Below, in pieces: positions 1-8,754 of a DNA stretch of 64,000 bases (its first letter is position 1; the number at the start of each line of letters is the position of its first letter). The stretch is from contig NZ_JACOPX010000018.1 of NCBI RefSeq assembly GCF_015461835.1, forward strand, positions 62,001 through 126,000, given 5' to 3'. Below the pieces are notes generated by a model. The model was not told the DNA's origin. It was given only the letters and a program-made list of their open reading frames with translations, and made no database searches. The translations under genes and the position numbers were made by a program. The DNA is from Pseudomonas neuropathica (lineage in GTDB: Bacteria > Pseudomonadota > Gammaproteobacteria > Pseudomonadales > Pseudomonadaceae).

Positions 1-615
1 GGTCGCCTCGGTCTGGCGCTGGGTTCGGTGATCGCCGACAACTTGCGTGGTCGCTCGCGCCTGTCGCGACACTTCGAACGCCTGATCGTCCACGACCCAC
101 GCCTGGCCCCGCCGGTGAATGCGCTGAACGACTTCCCGTCGCGCTTCGTCGCCCTGAATGCCAGCAACCTGCGTCAGGCCCTGCTCGCCTCGGGTTCGAT
201 CCCGATGGTCATGGAAGGTGTAAGGGATTTGCCGGGCGCCGGCGCGGGTACGTTCCGCGACGGCGGTCTGCTCGACTATCACCTCGACCTGCCCTACAGC
301 GGTGACGGCATCGTGCTCTATCCGCACTTCACCGACCGGGTCATTCCAGGCTGGTTCGACAAGACCCTGCCATGGCGCAAGGCCTCGGTGGAGCGCTTGC
401 AGGACGTGCTGCTGCTCGCGCCGTCGAAGGAATATCTGGCGCGCCTGCCCTACGGCAAATTGCCTGACCGCAACGACTTCAAACGCTTCATGGGCGATGC
501 AGCGAGCCGGCAGAAATACTGGCACGCAGCGATGGACGAGAGCCGCCGCCTGGGCGATGAATTTCTTGAACTGACTGCCAATGGTCGCCTCGCCGAGCGC
601 TTGCTGACCCTTTAG
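1..615 (+). CDS. Patatin-like phospholipase, 3' part
   Basis: The frame is open from the first base of the window, so the true start lies upstream and only the last 204 codons are present. The stretch [12 protein letters not shown] followed by a conserved DGGLLDYH matches the C-terminal half of the patatin fold, where the Asp of the D-G-G/A motif forms the dyad with a nucleophilic Ser. The G-X-S-X-G serine motif must lie upstream and is not visible. Patatins hydrolyse acyl lipids, but the substrate here cannot be told. The gene ends 85 bp before queD on the same strand. Family assignment is fairly secure; enzyme activity is inferred. Confidence 0.75.
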   Translation, partial: GRLGLALGSVIADNLRGRSRLSRHFERLIVHDPRLAPPVNALNDFPSRFVALNASNLRQALLASGSIPMVMEGVRDLPGAGAGTFRDGGLLDYHLDLPYSGDGIVLYPHFTDRVIPGWFDKTLPWRKASVERLQDVLLLAPSKEYLARLPYGKLPDRNDFKRFMGDAASRQKYWHAAMDESRRLGDEFLELTANGRLAERLLTL

Positions 616-700
616 TCAGCACGGTCAAACACAAGCTGATAAACTCGCCGCCTGCCCGAATCGCTGCGGCGAACGCCATCTGAACAGAGCCGAAAATACC

Positions 701-1057
701 GTGGAAATCTTCAAAGAGTTTACTTTCGAATCCGCCCACCGCCTGCCGCACGTCCCGGACGGCCACAAGTGCGGGCGTCTGCACGGTCACTCGTTCAAAG
801 TGGCGATTCACCTCAGCGGCGATCTCGATCCGCATACCGGCTGGATCCGCGATTTCTCCGAGATCAAGGCGATTTTCAAACCGCTGTACGAGCGTCTCGA
901 CCACAACTACCTGAACGACATTCCCGGTCTGGAGAACCCGACCAGTGAAGTGCTGGCCAAATTCATCTGGAATGAATTGAAGCCGTTGCTGCCGGAACTG
1001 AGCGCGATCCGTATTCACGAGACGTGCACCAGCGGTTGCATCTATCGCGGTGAATAA
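701..1057 (+). CDS. queD: 6-carboxy-5,6,7,8-tetrahydropterin synthase QueD
   Basis: QueD converts 7,8-dihydroneopterin triphosphate to 6-carboxytetrahydropterin, the second step of the pathway to preQ0 and queuosine in tRNA; it is cytosolic. The 118-residue length is that of the family. The zinc ligands His13, His28 and His30 (FESAHRL and LHGHS) and the catalytic Cys24 (KCGRLHGH) are in the expected places, and the C-terminal [13 protein letters not shown] is typical. The start is GTG at 701; no strong ribosome binding site precedes it, but the N-terminus [13 protein letters not shown] fits the family exactly. It stands alone: no other queuosine gene lies in the window. Confidence 0.93.
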   Translation: MEIFKEFTFESAHRLPHVPDGHKCGRLHGHSFKVAIHLSGDLDPHTGWIRDFSEIKAIFKPLYERLDHNYLNDIPGLENPTSEVLAKFIWNELKPLLPELSAIRIHETCTSGCIYRGE

Positions 1058-1073
1058 TCCGATCCAGAAATCA

Positions 1074-1119
1074 CCGCTTATCCCTGTGGGAGCGAGCTTG
1101 CTCCCACAGGGATAAGCGG
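1074..1119. repeat. REP-like palindrome
   Basis: A 46-bp near-perfect inverted repeat: 20-bp arms starting CCGCTTATCCCTGTGGGAGC around a 6-base centre. It contains the TGTGGGAGCGAGCTTGCTCC core of the REP family that recurs through the window, but here as a single short palindrome without the usual spacer between two REP units. Confidence 0.8.
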
Positions 1120-1137
1120 CGTGTCAGTGAATGAATA

Positions 1138-1161
1138 AACAGCCTTCACGGCTGTTTTTTT
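1138..1161 (+). terminator. Rho-independent terminator after queD
   Basis: Seven-base stem AACAGCC/GGCTGTT with a five-base loop (TTCAC), followed directly by a run of seven T on the + strand. It lies 80 bp downstream of queD and 44 bp before the next start. Confidence 0.85.
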
Positions 1162-1204
1162 ACGCCTATGCTTTTTGGCTCCCACCCGCCAAGAGGACAG
1201 GCCC

Positions 1205-2017
1205 ATGACAGACTGGCTGCTGGATCAGGTCTTTGACTTCAACGGCCGACAGGTCCGCTACGCCGTGCGCGGCGACGGCCCGCCGCTGGTGTTCGTGCAT
1301 GGCACGCCGTTTTCGTCATACGTGTGGCATCGGATCGCACCGCACTTTTTCGCCACGCATCGGGTGCACTACTTCGATCTGCTGGGCTACGGGCGCTCCG
1401 AGCAACCCGACGCCGACGTCTCCCTCGGCGTGCAAAATCAACTGCTGGCGCAACTGCTCGATCACTGGAATCTGCAACGCCCGGACGTCGTCGCCCACGA
1501 CTTCGGCGGCGCCACCGTGCTGCGCGCACATCTGCTCAACGGCAGGGATTACCGCAGCCTGACCCTGATTGATCCGGTCGCGCTGACACCGTGGGGTTCG
1601 CCATTCGTGCAGCACGTGCGTCAGCATGAAGCGGCGTTTAGTGGCATCCCCGACTACATTCAGCGCGCCATCGTGCCGACCTATATTCGCGGGGCGATTC
1701 ACCGGGATATCCCCGACGACGAACTCGCACCCTATTTGCAGCCGTGGCTGGGCGATCCGGGGCAAGCGGCGTTCTATCGGCAGATTGCGCAGATGGATGA
1801 GCGCTATACCCGTGAAGCAGAAAGCCTGTACCCGACGATCCGTTGCCCGGTACAGATTCTCTGGGGCGAGCAGGATCAGTGGATTCCCATCGAGCGTGGC
1901 CGCGCGTTACAGCAGATGATCCCGGGGTCACGATTCCACCCGATTGCCAACGCCGGACACCTCGTCCAGGAAGACGCCCCCGAAGCCATCGTCGCCGCCC
2001 TGCTGCGCTTCCTCTGA
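1205..2017 (+). CDS. Alpha/beta hydrolase with Asp nucleophile (haloalkane dehalogenase-like)
   Basis: A 270-residue alpha/beta hydrolase. The oxyanion-hole motif HGTP is at residues 32-35. The nucleophile elbow reads AHDFGGA with Asp99 in the nucleophile position, not Ser; an acidic residue follows in GEQDQWIP and the catalytic His lies in NAGHLVQED. An Asp-Asp-His set like this is known from haloalkane and fluoroacetate dehalogenases and epoxide hydrolases, so the enzyme probably works through an alkyl- or acyl-enzyme ester. The substrate is unknown. ATG at 1205 was chosen because AGAGGACAG lies just upstream; a TTG at 1175 in the same frame has no such site. It is a single-gene unit between a terminator and a repeat. 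Confidence 0.8.
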   Translation: MTDWLLDQVFDFNGRQVRYAVRGDGPPLVFVHGTPFSSYVWHRIAPHFFATHRVHYFDLLGYGRSEQPDADVSLGVQNQLLAQLLDHWNLQRPDVVAHDFGGATVLRAHLLNGRDYRSLTLIDPVALTPWGSPFVQHVRQHEAAFSGIPDYIQRAIVPTYIRGAIHRDIPDDELAPYLQPWLGDPGQAAFYRQIAQMDERYTREAESLYPTIRCPVQILWGEQDQWIPIERGRALQQMIPGSRFHPIANAGHLVQEDAPEAIVAALLRFL

Positions 2018-2034
2018 GCCAACACCTATCCACC

Positions 2035-2118
2035 TGTAGGAGCTGCCGAAGGCTGCGATCTTTTGATTTTGCTTTTTAAAACAAGAGCAAAAGATCGCAG
2101 CCTTCGGCAGCTCCTACA
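2035..2118. repeat. Long inverted repeat, 31-bp arms
   Basis: Arms of 31 bp at 2035-2065 and 2088-2118 are exact reverse complements (beginning TGTAGGAGCTGCCGAAGG), with a 22-bp AT-rich spacer. The same 31-mer with one base changed forms the element at 9909-9984, but there the arms are in the opposite order. The family differs from the GTGGGAGCGAGC REP type. The hairpin lies 17 bp after the hydrolase stop and may end its transcript. Confidence 0.85.
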
Positions 2119-2258
2119 TTGGGGCTCCGGTGTATTCAGGTGCACTGTTTTCGCGCTTGCCGACGCGACTCGTCTATACATAACCGGCGCCATCCGGCAT
2201 TTGGCACGACCACTGCAACCCTCCCCCGCGTCTCCTCCACTCCAGCAAGGACCGCCCC

Positions 2259-3530
2259 ATGACGCAGAACGATCCAGGCAACGATTACCCCCTCAGCGAA
2301 GTCCCCATGCATGCACGCAAAGGCCTGGCCTCGACGGCGATGGTGCTGCTCGGTTTCACGTTTTTCACCGCAACCATGTTTGCCGGCGGCAAGCTTGGCG
2401 TGGCGTTCAGTTTCGCCGAGATGATGGCGGTGATCGTCGTCGGCAACCTGCTGCTCGGCCTATATGCGGCGGGCTTGGGTTTTATCGCCTTCAAAAGTGG
2501 CCTCAACTCGGTGTTGATGGGCCGCTTCTGCTTCGGCGAAGTCGGCAGCAAGCTCAGCGACCTGATCCTCGGTTTCACCCAGATCGGCTGGTACGCCTGG
2601 GGCACGGCGACGGCTGCCGTGGTGATCGGTAAATATTTCAATCTCGAAGAAAGCACGGTACTCGGCCTGATGGTGCTGTTCGGTCTGCTGTTCTGCGCCA
2701 CGGCCTACGTCGGTTATCGCGGGCTGGAAATCCTCTCGTACATCGCCGTGCCGGCGATGATGTTGTTGCTCCTGCTGTCGATGTGGGTGGCGACGGTGAA
2801 AGTTGGCGGGTTCGACGGCTTGCTCAGCGTCGTGCCGACGGGCTCGCTGGACTGGTCGACGGCAATCACCCTGGTGTTCGGCACCTTCGTCAGCGGCGCC
2901 ACGCAGGCGACCAACTGGACACGCTTCTCGCGCTCGGCGCGGGTCGCGGTACTGGCCAGCCTGATCGGATTTTTCATCGGCAATGGCCTGATGGTGCTGA
3001 TCGGTGCGTATGGCGCCATCGTCTACCAACAGCCGGACGTGGTTGAAGTGCTGCTGTTGCAAGGGTTCGCCATGGCCGCGATGGCCATGCTGTTGCTGAA
3101 CATCTGGAGCACCCAGGACAACACCATCTACAACTTCGCCGTCGCCGGTTGCAATCTGCTGCGCACTGGCCGACGCAAGACCGTGACCCTCGCTGGCGCG
3201 GTGATCGGCACCCTGCTCGCTCTGCTGGGCATGTACGACATGCTGGTGCCGTATCTGATTCTGCTCGGCACGGTGATTCCGCCGATTGGCGGGGTGATCA
3301 TGGCGGACTTCTTCTTCCGTTGGCGCGGGCGTTATCCGCGCCTGGCCGACGCACGGTTGCCGGCGTTCAACTGGCCGGGACTTGGGGCCTATGCGGTGGG
3401 TACCGTTGCCGCGTTCAGCTCGCCGTGGGTCGCGCCGCTGGTAGGGATCGCCGCTGCCGCGCTAACGTATGTCATCGTCACCGGCGTGCTCGGCGCTCGC
3501 AGCGCAACCGCGCCACTACAAGACTTATAA
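2259..3530 (+). CDS. codB: Cytosine permease CodB
   Basis: An inner-membrane permease of the NCS1 (nucleobase:cation symporter 1) family, 423 residues against about 419 for E. coli CodB. About twelve hydrophobic helices can be read. The N-terminal DYPLSEVPMHARKGL, the segments GGKLGVAFSFAEMM and GFTQIGWYAWGTATAA are typical of CodB, as is DFFFRWRGRYP late in the chain. It imports cytosine for the deaminase encoded 15 bp downstream, so the two surely form one operon. AAGGA precedes the ATG. No regulator is next to the pair. Confidence 0.92.
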   Translation: MTQNDPGNDYPLSEVPMHARKGLASTAMVLLGFTFFTATMFAGGKLGVAFSFAEMMAVIVVGNLLLGLYAAGLGFIAFKSGLNSVLMGRFCFGEVGSKLSDLILGFTQIGWYAWGTATAAVVIGKYFNLEESTVLGLMVLFGLLFCATAYVGYRGLEILSYIAVPAMMLLLLLSMWVATVKVGGFDGLLSVVPTGSLDWSTAITLVFGTFVSGATQATNWTRFSRSARVAVLASLIGFFIGNGLMVLIGAYGAIVYQQPDVVEVLLLQGFAMAAMAMLLLNIWSTQDNTIYNFAVAGCNLLRTGRRKTVTLAGAVIGTLLALLGMYDMLVPYLILLGTVIPPIGGVIMADFFFRWRGRYPRLADARLPAFNWPGLGAYAVGTVAAFSSPWVAPLVGIAAAALTYVIVTGVLGARSATAPLQDL

Positions 3531-3545
3531 AAAAGGATTCGCCTG

Positions 3546-4781
3546 ATGCACATCATCAACGCCCGTTTACGCAACCAGGAAGGTTTGCACGAGTTGCACC
3601 TTGAAGACGGTCTGATCCGCAGCATCGCCCGGCAGACCGAAGCGCCGACCCTCGGCCCGGATGACCTCGACGCCGGCGGCAATCTGGTGGTGCCGCCCTT
3701 CGTCGAACCACACATTCACCTCGACGCCACCCTCACCGCCGGCGAACCGCGCTGGAACATGAGCGGCACACTGTTCGAAGGCATCGAGTGCTGGGGCGAG
3801 CGCAAGGTCACCATCACCGAAGAAGACACCAAGACCCGCGCCAAGAAAACCATTCAAGCGCTGGCCGCTCACGGCATCCAGCACGTGCGCACCCACATCG
3901 ACGTTACCGACCCGCAACTCACCGCGCTCAAAGCCATGCTCGAAGTGCGCGAGGAAAGCCGTCACCTTATCGACCTGCAAATTGTCGCGTTCCCGCAGGA
4001 AGGCATCGAGTCGTTCCGCAACGGTCGCGAATTGATGGAAGAAGCGATCCGCATGGGCGCGGACGTGGTCGGCGGGATTCCGCATTTCGAGTACACCCGC
4101 GATCAGGGCGTCAGTTCGGTGAAGTTTCTGATGGACCTGGCCGAGCGCACCGGTTGCCTGGTCGACGTGCATTGCGACGAAACCGACGACCCGCACTCAC
4201 GCTTCCTTGAAGTACTCGCCGAAGAGGCGCGCAGTCGCGACATGGGCGCGTTGGTCACCGCTAGCCACACCACGGCGATGGGTTCCTACGACAACGCCTA
4301 CTGCGCCAAACTGTTCCGCTTGCTTGGCCATTCCGGGATCAGTTTTGTCTCGTGCCCGACCGAAAGCATTCACCTGCAAGGGCGCTTCGACAACTTCCCC
4401 AAACGCCGGGGCGTGACCCGCGTGAATGAGCTGCTCGAAGCCGGCATGAACGTGTGTTTCGGTCAGGATTCCATCGTCGATCCGTGGTATCCGCTGGGCA
4501 ACGGCAACATTCTGCGAGTGCTCGAAGCCGGGCTGCACATCTGCCACATGCTCGGTTACCGCAACCTGCAAAGTGCGCTGGATCTGGTCACCGACAACAG
4601 TGCCAAAGCGATGCACCTGGGTGAGCGTTACGGCCTGGAACAGGGGCGTCCGGCGAATCTGCTGATTCTGTCGGCGGACAGCGATTACGAGGTGATCCGC
4701 AGTCAGGGCTTGCCGCTGTATTCGATTCGCGGTGGCAAGGTGTTGATGAAGCGGCAGATGCCGGTGGTGGAGTTTGCCTGA
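3546..4781 (+). CDS. codA: Cytosine deaminase CodA
   Basis: Cytosolic amidohydrolase that deaminates cytosine to uracil and ammonia in pyrimidine salvage. The 411-residue chain shows the metal-site residues of the family: His56 and His58 (EPHIHLD), His209 and the catalytic Glu212 (VHCDETDD), His241 (ASHTTAMG) and Asp308 (FGQDSIVDPW), matching the spacing of E. coli CodA. The start ATG follows AAAAAAGGATTCGCCTG. It is co-transcribed with codB. The gene is complete, without unusual features. Confidence 0.95.
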   Translation: MHIINARLRNQEGLHELHLEDGLIRSIARQTEAPTLGPDDLDAGGNLVVPPFVEPHIHLDATLTAGEPRWNMSGTLFEGIECWGERKVTITEEDTKTRAKKTIQALAAHGIQHVRTHIDVTDPQLTALKAMLEVREESRHLIDLQIVAFPQEGIESFRNGRELMEEAIRMGADVVGGIPHFEYTRDQGVSSVKFLMDLAERTGCLVDVHCDETDDPHSRFLEVLAEEARSRDMGALVTASHTTAMGSYDNAYCAKLFRLLGHSGISFVSCPTESIHLQGRFDNFPKRRGVTRVNELLEAGMNVCFGQDSIVDPWYPLGNGNILRVLEAGLHICHMLGYRNLQSALDLVTDNSAKAMHLGERYGLEQGRPANLLILSADSDYEVIRSQGLPLYSIRGGKVLMKRQMPVVEFA

Positions 4782-4897
4782 GGTCCCGACATCGGCGTCC
4801 CTGGGGCGCCGACTGGCACTCTTCAATAAAGAACGCTTGATCGATCGTGTGCAAGGTTATGGTTGGCGAGACTTTTATCGCCAAATAATCGAGCAAA

Positions 4898-4915
4898 CCT
4901 GTCAGATCTGACAGG
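4898..4915. promoter_or_regulatory. 18-bp perfect palindrome, candidate operator
   Basis: CCTGTCAGATCTGACAGG is a perfect 18-bp palindrome lying 63 bp upstream of the amylase start. TGTC...GACA half-sites are common in operators of GntR-type and similar dimeric repressors, so it may control the amylase. No regulator gene lies beside it, and the protein that binds is unknown. Confidence 0.45.
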
Positions 4916-4977
4916 CGACACACGCTACGAACAGACTCACAGTGTCCTCTGGAATCAACAGATTCAGGAGGACAACC

Positions 4978-6549
4978 ATGAAGCGCCTTTTACTGTTCAC
5001 CCAGGTTTTATGGCTTTGCCTGACGCTAGGTGTGACCTTCGCGACGAACGCCACGATGCGAAATGGCAGCGGCGAAGAAATCATGCTCCAGGGCTTTCAC
5101 TGGAATTCCAGCCGTAATGCCGTAGCGTGGTACTCCGTTCTTGCACAACACGCGTCCACGATCAGCAGCGACGGGTTCACGCTGATCTGGTTGCCACCCG
5201 TCTGGACTGACACCTCCAGCTGGAGCGAACCGACTGGCAAATCCGGTGGTGGCGAGGGCTATTTTTGGAGCGGCTTCGACAAAAACAGCCGTTATGGCAG
5301 CGATCAACAACTCAAACAGGCCGCGGCGGCACTCAACACTGCCGGTGTCAAAGTCGTGTACGACGTGGTGCCCAATCACATGAATGACGAAAGGGTCAAC
5401 CAGTCCATGTTTCCCCGAGGGCGCAATGAATGGCGCCATGATTGCCTCCAGTGTGATGAGGGCGATGCATTCATGGATGGCACGGCAGACCTGAATACCG
5501 CCGACCCCAAGGTTTTCAATGCGTTCAAGAACGAATTCATCAATTTGCGTGACAACTATGGTGCCCAGGGCCTGCGCTTCGATTTCGTTCGAGGTTACGC
5601 CCCGGAGACAATCGACCGCTGGATGAACGCTTTTGGCAGCCAGCAGTTCTGCGTCGGGGAAAACTGGAAAGGCCCCGACGAATATCCGCAAGGTGACTGG
5701 CGCCGTTCAGCCAGTTGGCAGGATGTACTCAAGGACTGGTCTGATCGTTCGCACTGCGCGGTGTTCGATTTTGCTCTCAAGGAACGCATGCAAAATGGCT
5801 CAATCGCCCAATGGCGCCACGGCCTGAATGGCAATCCGGACCCTGCCTGGCGTGCGATTGCGGTAACGTTCGTTGACAATCATGACACCGGCTATTCGCC
5901 CGGCGCCAATGGCGGCCAACATCATTGGGCGCTGCCCGATCCGCTGGTCAATCTGGCTTACGCCTATATCCTCAGCAGCCCCGGAACGCCGACGGTCTAT
6001 TGGCCGCATATGTACGATTGGCAGCGCGACCAGCTGATCCGGCAACTCATCAAACTTCGCAAACATGCTGCTATCCGGGCCGACTCGCCTATCCGCTTCA
6101 ACACCCAGTATTCGGGGCTGGTGGGGACCACTTCAGGAGCGCGTGGCACGCTGGTGATAGCGCTCAAATCCGACCTGCAACGATTGCCCGAAGGCATGGG
6201 GGTACCGACGCTGACCTGGGACAACGGTGATATTCGCATCTGGAGCACACCCGTGCAGGCTGCAGCAGTCAACATTAGCCTTCATTGCGACAATGCTAAC
6301 CCGCAATCCGGTGAAGGGGTTTACGCCGTTGGCTCATCACTGGAGCTGGGGGCGTGGGATCCGCTGCACGGGATTGCGCTGACTTCCGCCGGCAATCGCT
6401 GGAGCACGAACATCGAAGTACCAGGGCAGCAGGCGCTCGAATGGAAATGCGTTGTGCGCGGACAGAATGGTTCGCCGGTCTACTGGCAACCCGGCCCGAA
6501 CAATTCGTTCACCAGCGGCGATGTCAGCGACACAGCCGGACGTTTTTGA
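4978..6549 (+). CDS. Maltotetraose-forming alpha-amylase (GH13) with CBM20
   Basis: A secreted glycoside hydrolase family 13 enzyme closely resembling the glucan 1,4-alpha-maltotetraohydrolase of Pseudomonas stutzeri and P. saccharophila. Residues 1 to about 25 form a signal peptide. The catalytic set is clear: Asp202 in RFDFVRGYAPE, Glu228 in FCVGENWKG, Asp300 in TFVDNHDTGYSPG; SGGGEGYFW and FDFALKERMQNGSIA are shared with the G4-amylases. The last ~100 residues (from about VNISLHCDN to SDTAGRF) form a family 20 starch-binding domain. It would release maltotetraose from starch outside the cell. ATG 4978 follows AGGAGGACAACC; an in-frame start at 4942 would spoil the signal peptide. No maltodextrin uptake genes lie nearby. 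Codon GC looks slightly lower than neighbouring genes. Confidence 0.92.
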   Translation: MKRLLLFTQVLWLCLTLGVTFATNATMRNGSGEEIMLQGFHWNSSRNAVAWYSVLAQHASTISSDGFTLIWLPPVWTDTSSWSEPTGKSGGGEGYFWSGFDKNSRYGSDQQLKQAAAALNTAGVKVVYDVVPNHMNDERVNQSMFPRGRNEWRHDCLQCDEGDAFMDGTADLNTADPKVFNAFKNEFINLRDNYGAQGLRFDFVRGYAPETIDRWMNAFGSQQFCVGENWKGPDEYPQGDWRRSASWQDVLKDWSDRSHCAVFDFALKERMQNGSIAQWRHGLNGNPDPAWRAIAVTFVDNHDTGYSPGANGGQHHWALPDPLVNLAYAYILSSPGTPTVYWPHMYDWQRDQLIRQLIKLRKHAAIRADSPIRFNTQYSGLVGTTSGARGTLVIALKSDLQRLPEGMGVPTLTWDNGDIRIWSTPVQAAAVNISLHCDNANPQSGEGVYAVGSSLELGAWDPLHGIALTSAGNRWSTNIEVPGQQALEWKCVVRGQNGSPVYWQPGPNNSFTSGDVSDTAGRF

Positions 6550-6835
6550 TTAAGACTTGTCGGCGCTCACCCTGCACACGCTGGCAAGGTACTCGCCTGC
6601 GAATACTGATCGGGCATCGACACAGCTGGAGTCTTTGCGATTGAACTCCCCCTTTTAAGCGCAATTCGGGCATCCGTAAACTGTAAGAACTAACAGGTTC
6701 GCGCCCGCAAACATTGAGCTAAGGTGTGAAGGCCGCCATCGCAACGGGCCGTCCCCCTCCCGGATGTACGCTTTTTCATGCTGAAGTTCGTGCGTAGTTG
6801 ATCAGCCGCCATCCTCATTTGCTTGAGGATTTTTC

Positions 6836-7483
6836 ATGAACAACAAACCTTCGCCCATGGCCACGCTGTACCACGAAGGCCGACATATCTTTACCGGACT
6901 TGTACCCGATGGCGGCGCTCGACTAGATGCGCTGTTTCACACCGTGCCCGCCCTGGGCGAGTTGGCAGTGGGTGTGGTTTACGGGCATTTGCATGCGCGC
7001 CCCGGCCTCGATCCGCGTTTGCGTGAAGCAGTGTCGTTTGCTGCAATCGTCGCCTCGGGGATGGTCGGCCCGCCGCTGAGTGTGCACTTAAAGACAGGCT
7101 TGGCCTCGGGGTTGGCGCCCGGTGAAATGACCGAAGTGCTGTTGCAGGCGTCGGCATTCGCGGGGTTTCCTCGGGCGGTCAGCGCGGCGGAGCAACTCAA
7201 TCGACTGTTCGAGGAAGCCGGCCTGACCTCACCGCCCGCACCGACACCCCGTGAAATCGCGCTGTCCTTCTGTGAGCAAGTGCGCGCCGGGCATGCACCG
7301 ATTCCTGTCAGTGCAGCGGTCAAACGCCAGTTGAAACATGCGGGGCGACTGGCGGTGCAGGCCAGTTCGGCGCAATCGGTGCTGGTTGAATGCTTTGAGG
7401 ATGAACCGTCGCCACTGGCACTGCTGCGGTTGACGGTACAGGGTGATCAGGTGATGTCGGTGACTTTGTTCAAGGCTCACTGA
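6836..7483 (+). CDS. Carboxymuconolactone decarboxylase-family protein
   Basis: 215 residues. Residues about 30-130 form an all-helical carboxymuconolactone decarboxylase-like domain (LREAVSFAAIVASGMVG, then LAPGEMTEVLLQASAFAGFP). The C-x-x-C redox pair of the AhpD branch is absent, so a peroxidase role is unlikely. The last ~70 residues look like a small SnoaL-type or similar alpha+beta domain (LVECFEDEPSPLALLRLTV), which is an inference from length and pattern. The ATG follows TTGAGGATTTTTC. The gene is alone, separated by 286 bp from the amylase and convergent with the DapF-like gene. Function unknown. Confidence 0.65.
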   Translation: MNNKPSPMATLYHEGRHIFTGLVPDGGARLDALFHTVPALGELAVGVVYGHLHARPGLDPRLREAVSFAAIVASGMVGPPLSVHLKTGLASGLAPGEMTEVLLQASAFAGFPRAVSAAEQLNRLFEEAGLTSPPAPTPREIALSFCEQVRAGHAPIPVSAAVKRQLKHAGRLAVQASSAQSVLVECFEDEPSPLALLRLTVQGDQVMSVTLFKAH

Positions 7484-7537
7484 CGGGCTAACTCTGAGGG
7501 CCTCATCGCTGGTAAGCCAGCAATGGCGGTTTTGAAC

Positions 7538-8518
7538 TCAGTCCATCAACCGCGCCGTACCGAACAGTCTGACACGCAGCAATTCTCCGTGCGCTTCTTC
7601 GAGCAAAATCGGCGCCGTACCTCCGGGCATGACCACTTGCACTTCTCCTGCGGCAACCCAACCCACCCGCCATGCCGCGCACGCTACCGCACTCGCGCTG
7701 GTGCCGGATGAGGCCGTCGGCCCTTCGCCACGTTCGAACACACGGGCAAGGATTGTTTGCGACGACTCTAGCACCGCCCATTGCAGATTGACGCCGGCCG
7801 GGCATGGGTCACCGGCACCAGCGGGTATGGCGTAGGCAATTTGGGTCAACCCTTCGCTCAGCGGCGATTCACGCATCTGCTCATTGCTTGGCAATTCCGC
7901 GGCGTCACCCAGCAGCGTGACGCAATGCGGATTGCCAATGCGCACGAATTGGCTATGTGCCCAGTCGGGATCAAGTTGTGCCAAGGGCTGGACGTGGCTT
8001 ACGTCCCGAGCATTGAACTCAATGCCTTGAACCGTCTGCGCAGCGACCGCATCCGGTCCGAATCGCGGTTGACCGAGATCAAGCCAGAAACCTTCAACGC
8101 CTTCGACTTCGGCCGGTTTCACCGAGGTCTCCACGGCGTCACCCTTGTCGTGATGCACGCGCAACAACGCGCCCTCCTCCGGCATCAAGCCTTGCTCGGT
8201 CAGCGCTTGCGAGAAAATCGTCAGGCCATTGCCGCTGCGCTCGGCGAGGGTGCCGTCGGTGTTGACGATCAACACGTCGAATGGCGGCGATGTCTGGAAC
8301 GGGCCGATCAGCAGGCCGTCGCTGCGGTGGGATTTGCTGTTTGTCGGGCGTTGGCCTTCGGGCCAGTCACAGCAGAGTTTGATTGCCGCTGCGCTCCAAG
8401 AGTGACGCGCAGAGGCGCATTCAGTGGCGCTGACGGGCAAAACAATGCCCGCGTCGCGCAGTGCCTGGGGCGAAATCACACCATAGATATTGCCGCGCGC
8501 ATCGTAGAATTGCGTCAT
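7538..8518 (-). CDS. Diaminopimelate epimerase-fold protein lacking both catalytic cysteines
   Basis: The 326-residue chain has the two halves of the DapF/PrpF fold. The first active-site motif reads DGTLAERSGNG with Ser95 where DapF has Cys, and the second reads ERGEGPTASSGTS with Ser271 where DapF has Cys. GNPHCV (residues 196-200) is kept. Canonical DapF epimerises LL-diaminopimelate with two cysteines as acid and base, so this protein is unlikely to be the housekeeping DapF. It may be a racemase, isomerase or non-enzymatic paralogue for another substrate. ATG 8518 was chosen over the overlapping TTG 8521. It is alone, flanked by a convergent gene and a REP pair. Family sure, function unknown. 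Confidence 0.75.
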   Translation of the reverse strand: MTQFYDARGNIYGVISPQALRDAGIVLPVSATECASARHSWSAAAIKLCCDWPEGQRPTNSKSHRSDGLLIGPFQTSPPFDVLIVNTDGTLAERSGNGLTIFSQALTEQGLMPEEGALLRVHHDKGDAVETSVKPAEVEGVEGFWLDLGQPRFGPDAVAAQTVQGIEFNARDVSHVQPLAQLDPDWAHSQFVRIGNPHCVTLLGDAAELPSNEQMRESPLSEGLTQIAYAIPAGAGDPCPAGVNLQWAVLESSQTILARVFERGEGPTASSGTSASAVACAAWRVGWVAAGEVQVVMPGGTAPILLEEAHGELLRVRLFGTARLMD

Positions 8519-8563
8519 CAACCTGAGTCCCTGCTACCGAAGAATCCCACTGTAAACCGAATC

Positions 8564-8658
8564 CCCTGTAGGAGTGAGCCTGCTCGCGATAGCGGTGTAT
8601 CAGGCAAAAAAATATTGACTGACAAGCCGCTATCGCGAGCAGGCTCACTCCCACAGGG
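8564..8658. repeat. REP pair (REPIN-like element)
   Basis: Two inverted ~30-bp arms around a ~32-bp spacer: left arm CCTGTAGGAGTGAGCCTGCT..., right arm its reverse complement with one or two changes. The core GGAGTGAGCCTGCTCGCGAT is a variant of the GGAGCGAGCTTGCTCGCGAA type elsewhere in the window. Confidence 0.85.
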
Positions 8659-8754
8659 TAGGATGTCGTCTGCACGTCCCCGAGCATCGGCGATCGAACC
8701 TCGTCGCCGTATCACTGTCCTTCGGGGACGCGAAGTTTTTTGCCAAGGATCGAT

